DNA of 64,000 nt. Source: Clostridiaceae bacterium (GTDB lineage Bacteria > Bacillota > Clostridia > Saccharofermentanales > DTU023). Every line of letters starts with the position of its first letter. Within the stretch, counting starts at the first letter, position 1. The notes under the pieces were generated by a model. That model saw only the letters and a list, made by a program, of their open reading frames with translations, was not told the origin of the DNA and made no database searches. Location of the stretch: assembly GCA_012841145.1 (NCBI GenBank), contig DUVH01000016.1:1-64000 (forward strand), read 5' to 3'. The position numbers and the translations under genes were made by a program. Shown here one piece after another: positions 9,149 through 19,124 of this stretch.

Positions 9149-11587
9149 TTATCGCATTTCAGCGCCGAGTGTGTACTGTAATTTCTTGATGAGGCGATTT
9201 CTTAACTTATCGATCTCTTCCGCCGTCAGCGTTCCGGTGTCAGATGCTAACCGGAAGCGGAACATGAGCGATTTTTTTCCTTTCGGCACTTGTTCGCCGC
9301 GATATTCTTCGACGAACTCCGCGTCGTGCACGAGATTCTCGACGGCCTCATAAATCTGGGCCCATGAGACATCCTCGTCAAGCACGATGGAGAGATCCTG
9401 TTCGACGAGCGGGAATTGCGGCAAGCGCTCATACAGGTTGTCGCGGCTTTGAAGCGGGACGAGCTTTTCGACGTTGATTTCTGCGATGGCGACACAAGGG
9501 ACGCGCAAGCCTGAATCTTCAGTCGCTTTTGGCGACAACAAGCCCATCAATCCCAGCTCGTCGCCCTTGTCATTGACGATCTTGAGCCAGACATTGTGGT
9601 CAGCCCACGTCATTTTGTCTCCCGATTGCTCGAAACGCCATTCCTCGACACGACCGAAGCGCGGGAGTCTAGCGAGAATTCCTTTCAATCGACGGAAGAG
9701 CAGGAAAGGTATTACACCGGCGAGAGCGATCGCGAGGCGGCGCTCCTGCACGGGGAGTTTTTCTTTATCTATAGACGGACTTACGGCACCTTTCGTAAAA
9801 ACCTGCGTGAGCTCGAAGAGCCCGAACGTCTCGTAATAGCGTGAGTTCAAAACGGCGGACTCCAATAAGTTCGGGATGAGCGAGCCGCGCAGATAGCGGC
9901 GGTCGGGCGAAGGCGGGGCGGCTAATGCGACGAGCGAATCTGTGTCGCCGCCGGTAATATTGATAAAGGTGTCGGACACCCACGGGTATGTGTAGATTTC
10001 TTGGAGCCCGGCGCGAAAAGCCAAGAATTCGCGGATGGCGCGTTCGCTCTCATGGGCGAGCTGCCTGATCGGTTTGTCGAGCGTGATGACGGGAGGTTTG
10101 TACTCGAAGTTTTCGTAGCCGATCATGCGGCAGACTTCCTCGAGGATGTCATCTTTGATGTCCACATCGCCTGTGGCGCGCCAACTCGGGACAATGACAT
10201 TGAGCGTGTCGTCACCGTCATACGTGACAACGAACCCAAGTGGTTCCAAAGCGCTTATGGCGTCGTTCGCCGTGATGGTATGACCTGATCGGACATTGAG
10301 AAAGTGAAGCGAGACGGGAATCTCGATCGCCTCCGTCTCGCGCACGCGGTGCGTGCCCGCGGCGACGATGCGGGCGTTCGGCTGCAATTCCGCCATCAGC
10401 TGACACGTCAGCCCTACTGCGAGATCGCAGCGTTGCGTGTTGATCGCTTTTTCAAATCGAATCGAAGCTTCCGTTCGGAGGTGGTGGCGTGACGCCGTCC
10501 GGCGCAGACTGATCGCTTCAAAGTTCGCGACCTCGAGGACGATGTCCTTCGTCTCGGGGAGAATGGAATCTTGAGCGCCGCCCATGATTCCCGCCAAGCC
10601 GATCGCCTTATCGGCTCCGTCACAGATCAAAAGATCAGTCGGCGAGAGGGTCAGTTTATGGCCGTCGAGCAGCTCAAGCTGCTCTCCTTCATGCGCAGTT
10701 CGCACGCGGATGCCGTTGCTGACATGCGATTCGTCGAACGCGTGTGTCGGCTGTCCGGTAGCGAGCATGACGTAGTTCGTGATATCGACGATGACGTTGA
10801 TCGGGCGCATGCCGACCGACCAGATGAGCTTGCGCATTGAAAAGGGCGCTTCACGCAGTTCAATGCCTTCGAAGACGACGGCGTCGTAGCGGAAGCAGCG
10901 GTCTTCGTCGACTATTTCGACTGAGTAATCTTTCAAGCCGGAAGGAATCTCTGTCGCGGGGAGCGGATGAAGCGTACCGCCGTAGATGGCGCAGAGTTCG
11001 CGCGCGAGCCCGTAATGGCCCCAGAGGTCGGGACGATTCGTCAGCGATTTGTTGTTGATGTCGATGATGAGGTCGTCAAGTCCCAGGACGTCGGCGACCG
11101 GTTGCCCCGGTATCGCGTCGGGGAACAGTTCCGTCAGGTCGACGATCTCCGGTTCTTCGCTTTCTGACGGAGGGAAAAGACCTTCCAGGTCGAGTTCTGA
11201 TGCGGCGCAGATCATTCCGTGGCTGACGACGCCGCGAACTTTGGCGGCGGAGAGCTCCACGCGCTCTCCCTCGCCGTGCCAGCGGACTTTCGCGCCCGGA
11301 GGCGCCACGACGACGATTTGGTTCTCGTAGAGGTTCGAGCCTCCGCAGACGATTTGGCTCGTTTTTTTCTGACCGATATCGACATCGCAGACAACGAGGC
11401 GGTCGGCTTGCGGATGTCTTCTGATCGTGACGACGCGTCCGATGACGACTCCTTCGACGAGGTCGGCTGGGTTGGTGATTTCTTCCACTTCGACCGTCTG
11501 CATCGTCAAGTCGTGTGCGAGTTGTTCCGCCGTGATATCTTGCGGCAGATCGGCGTATGTTCGAATCCAGTTCAATGATGCTTTCAT
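9149..11587 (-). CDS. pheT: Phenylalanyl-tRNA synthetase beta subunit
   Basis: 812 aa with N-terminal tRNA-bind domain, B3/B4, B5 and C-terminal FDX-ACB domain (SIVLDEDVSWAQIYEAV). Confidence 0.96.
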   Translation of the reverse strand: MKASLNWIRTYADLPQDITAEQLAHDLTMQTVEVEEITNPADLVEGVVIGRVVTIRRHPQADRLVVCDVDIGQKKTSQIVCGGSNLYENQIVVVAPPGAKVRWHGEGERVELSAAKVRGVVSHGMICAASELDLEGLFPPSESEEPEIVDLTELFPDAIPGQPVADVLGLDDLIIDINNKSLTNRPDLWGHYGLARELCAIYGGTLHPLPATEIPSGLKDYSVEIVDEDRCFRYDAVVFEGIELREAPFSMRKLIWSVGMRPINVIVDITNYVMLATGQPTHAFDESHVSNGIRVRTAHEGEQLELLDGHKLTLSPTDLLICDGADKAIGLAGIMGGAQDSILPETKDIVLEVANFEAISLRRTASRHHLRTEASIRFEKAINTQRCDLAVGLTCQLMAELQPNARIVAAGTHRVRETEAIEIPVSLHFLNVRSGHTITANDAISALEPLGFVVTYDGDDTLNVIVPSWRATGDVDIKDDILEEVCRMIGYENFEYKPPVITLDKPIRQLAHESERAIREFLAFRAGLQEIYTYPWVSDTFINITGGDTDSLVALAAPPSPDRRYLRGSLIPNLLESAVLNSRYYETFGLFELTQVFTKGAVSPSIDKEKLPVQERRLAIALAGVIPFLLFRRLKGILARLPRFGRVEEWRFEQSGDKMTWADHNVWLKIVNDKGDELGLMGLLSPKATEDSGLRVPCVAIAEINVEKLVPLQSRDNLYERLPQFPLVEQDLSIVLDEDVSWAQIYEAVENLVHDAEFVEEYRGEQVPKGKKSLMFRFRLASDTGTLTAEEIDKLRNRLIKKLQYTLGAEMR

Positions 11588-11750
11588 AGTGATTCCCTAT
11601 ATATTTTTCTAATTAAACGCTTTGCGGTTGTGTTCTGTCTATTTTGGGTAGCTGTTCATGCTGTCAGCTTTGGCGGTGCTGTGCTTGGTGCCATGCCGGC
11701 ATCGTCTTCCATATCACGATCCCGCGGCGATCACCGGGCTGATTCATTAT

Positions 11751-12788
11751 TTACTTAAACTGCTCAAGAAAACGGAGATCGGCGCTTCGGAACAGACGCA
11801 CGTCGTCAATCTCGTATCTCATCATTACGAGACGGTCGAGCCCGATGTTGATGTAGAAGCCGCTCCAGATGTCGGGATCGAGGCCGGCTGCGCGCAAGAC
11901 GTTCGGGTGCGGCGCTCCGCCGGGCATGACTTCTATCCAGCCGACGTTTTGGCAGACTTGACAGCCTTCGCCGTCGCACACGCTGCACTGCATGTCGATT
12001 TCAAACCCCGGTTCAACAAACGGGAAGAATCCGGCGCGCATGCGGACAGGGACGTCGTGCCCGAAGACTTTTTCCAAAATCGTGCGGACGAGCAGGAGTC
12101 CCGATGAAAAAGAGAAATCGCGATCGACGATCAGCGCTTCGTATTGATAGAAGGCGCGTTCGTGGCGCGCGTCAGTGCTCTCGTTTCGAAAGACGGTTCC
12201 CGGATAGACGAATCGTGCCGGCGCTCCGTGCTTTTGGAGGTAACGGACGCTTGCGCCTGTCAGGTGCGGGCGCAGGCAGAGACGTTCGGCTCCTCGTTTG
12301 TCTTCCGTGCCTGCAAGCCAGTAAGTGTCCATCGTATCGCGCGCCGGGTGATCGGGAGGGAAGTTGAGGTAGTCAAACGCATATAGTTCGCTCGTGATCT
12401 CATCTTCACTAAAAATCTCAAAGTTCAAAGAGCGGAAGGCATCGTTCAGGTCGTAACACATCTGTGTAATCGGGTGCAGACCGCCGCCCGCGATGCCGAG
12501 TCCCGGAATGGTCAAGTCGGGACGAATCTCGAGAAACGACGCATTCTCTAGGAGTTCCTCTTTGCGTTCATCAATCGCCTGAATAAACGATTTTTTGATT
12601 TCGTTTGCCAGCTGTCCGAGTTGTCGGCGTTCGTCGTGTGATAATTTGCCGAGCCCTTTCAGGATCTCCGTCAAGACCCCTTTCTTTCCGAGATAATGTT
12701 GGCGGAGCGATTCTAACGACTCTGCCGTCCCCGCCGTCGCAAAAGCATCTAATCCCGTTACTCGGATTTCGCTTAATTGATCCCTCAT
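11751..12788 (-). CDS. pheS: Phenylalanyl-tRNA synthetase alpha subunit
   Basis: 345 aa; HPARDTMDTYWL, RNESTDARHERAFYQYEAL, GLDRLVMMRYEIDDVRLF. Confidence 0.96.
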   Translation of the reverse strand: MRDQLSEIRVTGLDAFATAGTAESLESLRQHYLGKKGVLTEILKGLGKLSHDERRQLGQLANEIKKSFIQAIDERKEELLENASFLEIRPDLTIPGLGIAGGGLHPITQMCYDLNDAFRSLNFEIFSEDEITSELYAFDYLNFPPDHPARDTMDTYWLAGTEDKRGAERLCLRPHLTGASVRYLQKHGAPARFVYPGTVFRNESTDARHERAFYQYEALIVDRDFSFSSGLLLVRTILEKVFGHDVPVRMRAGFFPFVEPGFEIDMQCSVCDGEGCQVCQNVGWIEVMPGGAPHPNVLRAAGLDPDIWSGFYINIGLDRLVMMRYEIDDVRLFRSADLRFLEQFK

Positions 12789-13060
12789 TGGTATCTCTCC
12801 TCCGTTTAATGACTACCCACAAGTATAGATCATGAAAGCAATTGTTGTCGATTGACGGCTTGAGAATGATTGGCGGGGCGTTTCCAATTATTGCGGAATG
12901 ATACTCCGCGTCGATACCTAGCTCTATTTCACCAAGAAGTTGTTTATGCGGGATAGCGTCGCGATTTCGTAGCGACGATAAGTTGTTTGTATCGAAATGC
13001 TTTGTGCAGTTAACCGCAAAACGCTGAGTGTGTCGATATTCCTGTTTCTGCCACTTACGA

Positions 13061-14200
13061 TTACTCAGACACGTACAGCGTTTCAACAGCCCAATAATCA
13101 CCGGGTTTCATGCGGAGGAGATGCTCTCCCATCAGTCGACGCTTCTCTCCCTCCTGATCGATCATCAGAAAACTGGTTGAAATGAGATAGTCATCTACAC
13201 GCATGAAATTCATCGGATCGTAACCGCAAATGCTCGCCTGAACCGGCTTTTCAACGGGAAACTTGGTCTGAAAGGAATTCAGGATATCTGCCCGTCTGCG
13301 GCGTTCTCGGTCGACTGTCGCATGCGCTCTTTCCAACTCTTCATCCGTCAGAATCAATTCGCGAACGTTTATTTTGCCCGTTGCTGCAACGATTTGCTGT
13401 TCGAAGAGTTCCCAGAGCGTTTTCTTCATCGTGAAGTTTCGATCGAAATCAAGTTCCGCAGTCTCGGCAAGCAAAGGCAGAAATAATCCTGTGTGATAGC
13501 CACGGCCTCTGTGGTCTATCGCATCGGTCGCCTTGCGAAGATACTCGACGTAAACGTCGATCTCTTTTGCGGCGAGCTCGCCGTTCAGCTGGCGGAGCGC
13601 CTTAAACCCGACATGTTCCGCGATACCTTCGAGCGTTTCAACGCGCCATTCGTTGATCGTTGCGCCGTCACTCAGCGTCCTCATCTCGTTGCGAATCTCT
13701 GCCATTCTACGAAGTGTCGTCATCGCGTCCAGGCGTTGTTCTTGCAGGTTATCGCCGGAGGTTGTCGAAACCGTTTTCATCATGTCTGCAAATTGGCCCA
13801 AAAGGTCGTTTTCGCGGTATGCGAGCGCGACAAGTTTTGCATCGAGGGGGAAGGCGATCAGCTCTAGATCGTTCGGGAAGCGCGATTCGCCGTTTTCCAT
13901 CTGAAAGACGTGGAACATTTCATGCACGATTCTGGCTGTCAGCCTGTCGAGATCTGTATCCGTCTCAATCTGCTCGGACTTCAACATCCAGATGGCGATC
14001 ATCTTGCCTTCATATTCAATCGCCGTGTTGCCGTAGAAATGATCAGGCTTAGGCAGCAACTCCCCGTCAAAGCACATGGACTCGTCCGTGTACAGTGCGT
14101 AGGACGGTTTCGCAAAACGCGGCCACAGCGATGCGAAATCGAGTTTTGCCAAACGTTCTTCAAGTTTTTGATACGTGTCGAGCAACATGTGACGATCCAT
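13061..14200 (-). CDS. Uncharacterised putative zinc metallopeptidase-like protein (HEMFH)
   Basis: 379 aa continuous ORF; LTARIVHEMFHVFQMENGE contains HExxH; downstream WRVETLEGIAEHVG could supply a third ligand. Confidence 0.6.
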   Translation of the reverse strand: MDRHMLLDTYQKLEERLAKLDFASLWPRFAKPSYALYTDESMCFDGELLPKPDHFYGNTAIEYEGKMIAIWMLKSEQIETDTDLDRLTARIVHEMFHVFQMENGESRFPNDLELIAFPLDAKLVALAYRENDLLGQFADMMKTVSTTSGDNLQEQRLDAMTTLRRMAEIRNEMRTLSDGATINEWRVETLEGIAEHVGFKALRQLNGELAAKEIDVYVEYLRKATDAIDHRGRGYHTGLFLPLLAETAELDFDRNFTMKKTLWELFEQQIVAATGKINVRELILTDEELERAHATVDRERRRRADILNSFQTKFPVEKPVQASICGYDPMNFMRVDDYLISTSFLMIDQEGEKRRLMGEHLLRMKPGDYWAVETLYVSE

Positions 14201-14308
14201 TAGTCCCTCCGAGTTTCCATTTTATGTTGATGGCCGCATATATTATAATTAAGTCGCATCTTGATCTTGTTAATTAATTGTTTTTTTAGTACTTATGGGA
14301 GGCTCAAA

Positions 14309-14959
14309 ATGGATAACACATTACGCGGTGAAAAGCGGACGGTCGAAGTTGTTTGGCACGGTCACGCATGTTTCGAAGTGAAGAGTGCGGAGAAATCTGT
14401 CGTTTTTGATCCGTATCTCGAAGTGCCGGGTTTTGCGACATTAGATCTTGAGGCCGATCTCGTGCTCGTCTCTCATGAACATGACGACCATAACGCGCGC
14501 GAACGTGTGAAGCTCTCAGGTCGTCCGATCGATGTCGCCGTCAAAGTAATCGATACGTGCCATGACGATAAAGGCGGAAAGCTTCGCGGACCCAATAAAA
14601 TACATGTCATTGATTTTGACGGCATCCGTGTGGCGCACTTCGGCGATCTCGGCAGAGATCTGTCACAGGACGAGCTTGAGCAATTAAAAGGACTCGATGT
14701 CGCGCTCATTCCCGTCGGAGGATTTTTCACGATTGACGCCTTGCATGCCGCGGCGATCATTCGCGCAATCAAACCGGACGTCACCGTGCCGATGCACTAC
14801 TTCGACGGCGTATCCGGCTGGGATAAGACGGCAGGCGTTGAGCCGTTTCTTGAGCAGTTTGCTTGTGTTGCGCGGCACGATAAGAATAGATTTACCGTGG
14901 GAACATTCAGCGATTGCGTGCTCGTCCTCAAAAAAGCCTTAGAGCACACCGCAAATTAG
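14309..14959 (+). CDS. MBL-fold metal-dependent hydrolase (UlaG-like)
   Basis: VWHGHACFEVKS, LVSHEHDDHN, HFGDLG, VPMHYFDG metallo-beta-lactamase motifs; GGGAGG RBS. Confidence 0.88.
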   Translation: MDNTLRGEKRTVEVVWHGHACFEVKSAEKSVVFDPYLEVPGFATLDLEADLVLVSHEHDDHNARERVKLSGRPIDVAVKVIDTCHDDKGGKLRGPNKIHVIDFDGIRVAHFGDLGRDLSQDELEQLKGLDVALIPVGGFFTIDALHAAAIIRAIKPDVTVPMHYFDGVSGWDKTAGVEPFLEQFACVARHDKNRFTVGTFSDCVLVLKKALEHTAN

Positions 14960-14976
14960 ACATAGCTTGACCTGAT

Positions 14977-15777
14977 ATGTTTGGAGCAATTTTAGGTGAT
15001 ATTGTCGGGAGTCCGTACGAACAACCGGCAAACAATGTTCGGACGAAGGACTTTCCTCTTTTTTCTGAGCGATCGCGCTTTACTGACGACACTGTCATGA
15101 CCTTGGCGGTGGCTGATGCTTTTTTGGAGATGGGCTACAGTACCGAAGAGCTGAGTATTCGAGGGGCGCTGATTCACTCCATGCAGAAGTTCGGGCGAAG
15201 GTATCCTGACGCCGGTTACGGCGCCAAGTTCACGAAATGGCTCACAAGTCCGCGGCCACAGCCGTACGGCAGCTACGGAAACGGCTCGGCAATGCGCGTG
15301 TCGTCCGTCGGCTGGCTGTTTCATGATCTTGCGAAAGTGCGTCAGATGGCGCGGTTGTCGGCCGATGTCACGCACAACCATCCGGAGGGAATCAAAGGTG
15401 CCGAAGCCGTCGCTTCCGCCATCTTTCTAGCTCGCACGGGGCATTCGAAAGAAAAGATCCGCGAGCACATTGAATCGAGATTCAAGTACGATCTCAGCCG
15501 GACGGTCGATGAGATCCGTCCGACCTATACTTATCAGCTTTCCTGTATGGAAACGGTGCCGGAGGCGATTACGGCTTTCCTCGACGGCGAGGATTTTGAA
15601 GACGTCATTCGAACTGCCGTTTCGCTCGGCGGTGACAGCGACACGATCGCCGCCATTGCCGGCAGCATTGCGGAAGCCTTTTACGGCGTTCCCGACCTTC
15701 TAAAGAATGAGTGCTTCGAGTATCTGACAGACGATCTCGCCGCCGTCCTGCAATCATTTGAGGAGGCGGTCGGCTAA
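14977..15777 (+). CDS. ADP-ribosylglycohydrolase family protein
   Basis: GAILGDIVGSPYE, FTDDTVMTLAVADA, GNGSAMRVSSVGW, SLGGDSDTIAAIAGSIAEAFYG. Confidence 0.92.
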   Translation: MFGAILGDIVGSPYEQPANNVRTKDFPLFSERSRFTDDTVMTLAVADAFLEMGYSTEELSIRGALIHSMQKFGRRYPDAGYGAKFTKWLTSPRPQPYGSYGNGSAMRVSSVGWLFHDLAKVRQMARLSADVTHNHPEGIKGAEAVASAIFLARTGHSKEKIREHIESRFKYDLSRTVDEIRPTYTYQLSCMETVPEAITAFLDGEDFEDVIRTAVSLGGDSDTIAAIAGSIAEAFYGVPDLLKNECFEYLTDDLAAVLQSFEEAVG

Positions 15778-15800
15778 GGGCAGATCAGATTCATTTGATC

Positions 15801-15930
15801 AAAAATGTACATTACCCGACCGCAGAGTGCAAAAATTCGATATTAACTGCAAAACTGTACTCTCATTCCGAGCATAAATCCAAAATTTCGATGCTAACTG
15901 AAAAATTGAACACTGATGCCGAGTGTTCGG
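15801..15930. repeat. Three degenerate tandem repeats of about 50 bp
   Basis: AAAAATGTACATTACCCGAC (15801), AAAACTGTACTCTCATTCCGAGC (15851), AAAAATTGAACACTGATGCCGAGT (15901), with AAAAATTCGATATTAACTG (15831) and AAAATTTCGATGCTAACTG (15882) between them. Confidence 0.65.
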
Positions 15931-15950
15931 ACAAATAATGTGACGAAAAA

Positions 15951-15978
15951 GGAGCTGTCTCTAAAAAGAGATAGCCCC
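15951..15978. terminator. Hairpin GGAGCTGTCTCT-AAAA-AGAGATAGCCCC
   Basis: 12-position stem with one mismatch and one G-U pair, followed by TTTCCCTTT; between convergent genes. Confidence 0.65.
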
Positions 15979-16089
15979 TTTCCCTTTAACTGTATAAAGT
16001 TATCTATAGAAGCACCCCGCCGGGAGCCAACCGTATTGCTGTCGGGGGGATGCAGCGTAACGTGGCCCCTTCAGAGAGCACTTGCTGTC

Positions 16090-16692
16090 TTATTTAGCTT
16101 TAGCGTAACGATCGGCAACGATATCCCAGTTGACGAGGCCCCACCACTCTTTTAAGTAGTCGGCGCGCCTGTTCTGATACTTCAGGTAGTAGGCGTGTTC
16201 CCAGACGTCGTTAACGAGGAGGGGTATCATGCCTTTGCTGACGGGCGAATCCTGGTTCGAGGATTGGACAATTTTCATTTCACCTTTGTCGAGGACGAGC
16301 CATGCCCAACCGCTGCCGAACTGACCGGCGCCTGCTTTTTCGAATGCTTCTTTAAACTTCTCAAAACCGCCGAATGTCTCGTCAATCGCCTTCGCGAGTT
16401 CACCTTGCGGCTCTTTTGCGCCGCCCGGTGTCATCGTTGCCCAGTAGACGAGGTGGTTGTAGTGTCCGCCTCCATGGTTAATGACGGCTTGACGTCTTTC
16501 ATCCGGAACTTGGCTCAGATCTCTCAGCAGTTCTTCGATCGTCTGCTCTTTCAGATCAAGTCCTTCAATCGCCTTATTGAGATTGTTGACGTAAGTCTGA
16601 TGGTGCTTGCCGTGGTGTACTTCGACCGTCTTTTGGTCGATGACCGGCTCCAACGCATCGTAGGGATACTGTAATGCGTCTAATTTATACAT
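16090..16692 (-). CDS. sodA: Superoxide dismutase (Fe/Mn)
   Basis: YKLDALQYPYDALEPVIDQKTVEVHHGKHHQTYVNNLN, DVWEHAYYLKYQNRRADYL. Confidence 0.95.
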   Translation of the reverse strand: MYKLDALQYPYDALEPVIDQKTVEVHHGKHHQTYVNNLNKAIEGLDLKEQTIEELLRDLSQVPDERRQAVINHGGGHYNHLVYWATMTPGGAKEPQGELAKAIDETFGGFEKFKEAFEKAGAGQFGSGWAWLVLDKGEMKIVQSSNQDSPVSKGMIPLLVNDVWEHAYYLKYQNRRADYLKEWWGLVNWDIVADRYAKAK

Positions 16693-16768
16693 GATACTCT
16701 CCTCCTTAAAAATGTGGCACTTGCTAACGCGCCTATTTCTATTATTAACAAGTTGATATGACAGGCTT

Positions 16769-16787
16769 ATTGCCTCTCATTTGCAAT
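16769..16787 (-). promoter_or_regulatory. Putative Fur/PerR-type operator upstream of sodA
   Basis: ATTGC-N8-TGCAAT, same spacing as the site upstream of the Fur-family gene at 18998-19020. Confidence 0.45.
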
Positions 16788-16968
16788 TATACTTGAATTA
16801 TTTCGACAGAATCGTACCTTGTGTGCCATTCCGGATACATCTAGTCGCCTTTGTCCGCATGATTTTAAATATAAAAATAAACAAGGCATTTGCATTATTC
16901 TCCTGTGTCATTATCAGAGAGTTATTAATATCTTAAATAAATAATAAAAAGCACCTGTATCTTTGGTG

Positions 16969-17679
16969 TTACAACTGCACAGCCCGCTCTTTTCGGTACT
17001 CAGGCATGACTCCCGCAAAGTAAACGATTCCGCACGCGACTTGCACGGTTCCGGCGATTGTTACAGCGTAAAGCAGCAGTGTATGGCGCAACAGCGCGCC
17101 GGCGACGGCGCCGATCACGTAAATCACCATATGCAGCACGAAATAAGGAAGTTTCCACCGATCCTTTTTAGCGCCGCGGAGTCTCTTGCCGAGCTCAACG
17201 CCCGCATCTGTGAGATAGCCGGTCATGTGTGTTGTGCGCGTCGTCACCCCGTGGAAGTTCATCAAGATACCGTTTTGCACGCCAAGCGACAATGAGGCAT
17301 AAAAGCATGGGATCAAGAGCAGCGTGTCCGGTATGATGAACGACATGAGCACGTATACGGCTCCCTGAAAGATGAGGAAGTATCCGTAACGTTTTGATCG
17401 ACCGACGTCACATTGGTAGAAAAGCATGCCGGCAATTGTGGAACCTAGGAAGAAAACGACAATCAGGCCCAAGTAAATGAGGGCGAGCGTCCATTTTCCA
17501 TTTTTGATCGCGATTGCGAACTGCGTGAGATTGCCCGTATGGTGCGAGACGGCAAAAGCCGGACCGACCAGCGCTTCAGCGTTCATAAAGCCTGCTGAAA
17601 AAGTCATTAACGATATCCAGAGACTTGCATTCTTTCTCGACAGCTTTCTCATAATTCTTGGACCTTTCAGTTTGTCCAT
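16969..17679 (-). CDS. YoaK family (DUF1275) membrane protein
   Basis: 236 aa hydrophobic protein; FSAGFMNAEALV, SVQNGILMNFHGVTTRTTHMTGYLTDAGVELGK. Confidence 0.88.
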   Translation of the reverse strand: MDKLKGPRIMRKLSRKNASLWISLMTFSAGFMNAEALVGPAFAVSHHTGNLTQFAIAIKNGKWTLALIYLGLIVVFFLGSTIAGMLFYQCDVGRSKRYGYFLIFQGAVYVLMSFIIPDTLLLIPCFYASLSLGVQNGILMNFHGVTTRTTHMTGYLTDAGVELGKRLRGAKKDRWKLPYFVLHMVIYVIGAVAGALLRHTLLLYAVTIAGTVQVACGIVYFAGVMPEYRKERAVQL

Positions 17680-17738
17680 AAATCATACCACGACTGTCAG
17701 TGTTTTCTGCTATTTATCACATGAAGGCAAAAAGAAAA

Positions 17739-17786
17739 GCGGATAATCCGCACGATCCCTTCAAGGAGAATCGTCGGATTATCCGC
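17739..17786 (-). terminator. Intrinsic terminator downstream of the second rubrerythrin
   Basis: GCGGATAATCCG...CGGATTATCCGC; minus-strand read ends in TTTTCTTTTT. Confidence 0.8.
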
Positions 17787-17823
17787 ATGATTCGCGTCGT
17801 TCTATGAAACTCGATGAATCGGC

Positions 17824-18366
17824 TTAGTAGTTCTCTGCAACGAGCTGGAAGTATTTTTGTTCGTATTTGCAGACGGGGCAAATGACGGGCGCTTTTTTGC
17901 CGACGTGGATGTGTCCGCATTTGGCGCAGATCCATGCTGTTTCACTGTCTTCACGCTCGAAAACGATGCCTTCCTCGATGTTCGCCTTCAAGCGGTTGTA
18001 ACGTTCCTCGTGATGTTTTTCAATGGCGGCGACCATACGGAAGAGTGTGGCGATGCGCTTAAAGCCTTCTTCTTCAGCCTCTTTTGCGAACGTTGCATAC
18101 ATTTCTGTCCACTCGTAGTTTTCGCCTGCCGCCGCATCGGCCAAGTTCTCGAGCGTTCCCGGAATCTTGTCATCGTTCAGCAGTTTGAACCAGAGCTTGG
18201 CGTGTTCCATTTCGTTTCTGGCTGTCTCTTCAAAAAAGTCTGCGATCTGCTCGTATCCTTCCTCGCGTGCTTTCGCGGCATAGTACGTGTACTTGTTGCG
18301 CGCCATCGACTCGCCGGCAAATGCTTCCTGCAGATTCGCTTCGGTCTTCGTTCCTTTAAGATCCAT
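17824..18366 (-). CDS. rbr: Rubrerythrin (second copy)
   Basis: 180 aa; [27 protein letters not shown]...[13 protein letters not shown]. Confidence 0.93.
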   Translation of the reverse strand: MDLKGTKTEANLQEAFAGESMARNKYTYYAAKAREEGYEQIADFFEETARNEMEHAKLWFKLLNDDKIPGTLENLADAAAGENYEWTEMYATFAKEAEEEGFKRIATLFRMVAAIEKHHEERYNRLKANIEEGIVFEREDSETAWICAKCGHIHVGKKAPVICPVCKYEQKYFQLVAENY

Positions 18367-18498
18367 GTTCGTCTCTCCTTTTAATGTTATTAACGTTTCT
18401 TTTATCGGTGGTGATATCTCACCCGTTGAACATCCGCGCGGGATGTTGCCATTTTTTGAATTCTCTGTGACGTGGGCGCTGCGTCCGCATCATATGGG

Positions 18499-18954
18499 TC
18501 ATCGATTGTGCGGCTCAGGATTTCCGCGGTCCTCCTCGGTCTTCTTTCGGTTATTGTCTCGGCACTTTGAGCAGATGCCTCTAAAAATGACATCGTGTCC
18601 CGTCAGTTGAAAATCGCTGTCTTGAGGGAAATGCTGATCAATTTGTGGAAGAACGGGCATATCCACATCAGACAGCGTGCCGCATTTCTCGCAAAGAATG
18701 TGGTAGTGCGGATCGAGCGTGGCATCGTAGTGGAAGATCCCATCCTCTCCGACGAGGCGGGCGACTTCGCCGTCTTCAACCATTCGGTTCATCGTTCTGT
18801 AGACGGTTGCCTTGTTGATTGTGGGCGCCGTCCGAATGACGCATTCTTGAATCTCATCAACAGTGGGGTGGTTCAGTGTTTTGAGGCAATCGGAAATAAC
18901 TTGGCGCTGCTGCGTCATACGTCTATGAGCGTGATTTTTGGCCGTTTCTGTCAT
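18499..18954 (-). CDS. perR: Fur family transcriptional regulator (PerR-like)
   Basis: RRMTQQRQVISDCL, INKATVYRTMNRMVEDGEV, HYHILCEKCGTLSDVD, FRGICSKC. Confidence 0.85.
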   Translation of the reverse strand: MTETAKNHAHRRMTQQRQVISDCLKTLNHPTVDEIQECVIRTAPTINKATVYRTMNRMVEDGEVARLVGEDGIFHYDATLDPHYHILCEKCGTLSDVDMPVLPQIDQHFPQDSDFQLTGHDVIFRGICSKCRDNNRKKTEEDRGNPEPHNR

Positions 18955-18997
18955 GTTCGATTCGCCTCATGTTTCTTGTTACATATCTAGCATAAAA

Positions 18998-19020
18998 CTA
19001 TTGCAATTTGCTTGCAATAG
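18998..19020 (-). promoter_or_regulatory. Putative autoregulatory operator of the Fur-family gene
   Basis: CTATTGCAA-TTTGC-TTGCAATAG, perfect 9-bp inverted repeat overlapping a TTGCAA-17-TATGCT promoter. Confidence 0.6.
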
Positions 19021-19124
19021 AAAATCGAACAAAAGAAAACTCGAAAAAGGGCCTTCCATCGTTGCTTTTCTTGAGAAGGAGACGGTGCGTCAGCGGTCCG
19101 GCCAACGTTTTTCAGTCGAGGACG

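Noticed and set aside
12571-13101. 176 aa minus-strand ORF overlapping the pheS start and upstream region
   Set aside because: Overlaps pheS out of frame and lacks a recognisable domain; the upstream part was also inspected for a T-box and none (no AGGGTGG-type motif) was seen.
15801-15930. CRISPR array
   Set aside because: Periodicity about 50 bp but units diverge throughout; no constant repeat with unique spacers and no cas genes nearby.
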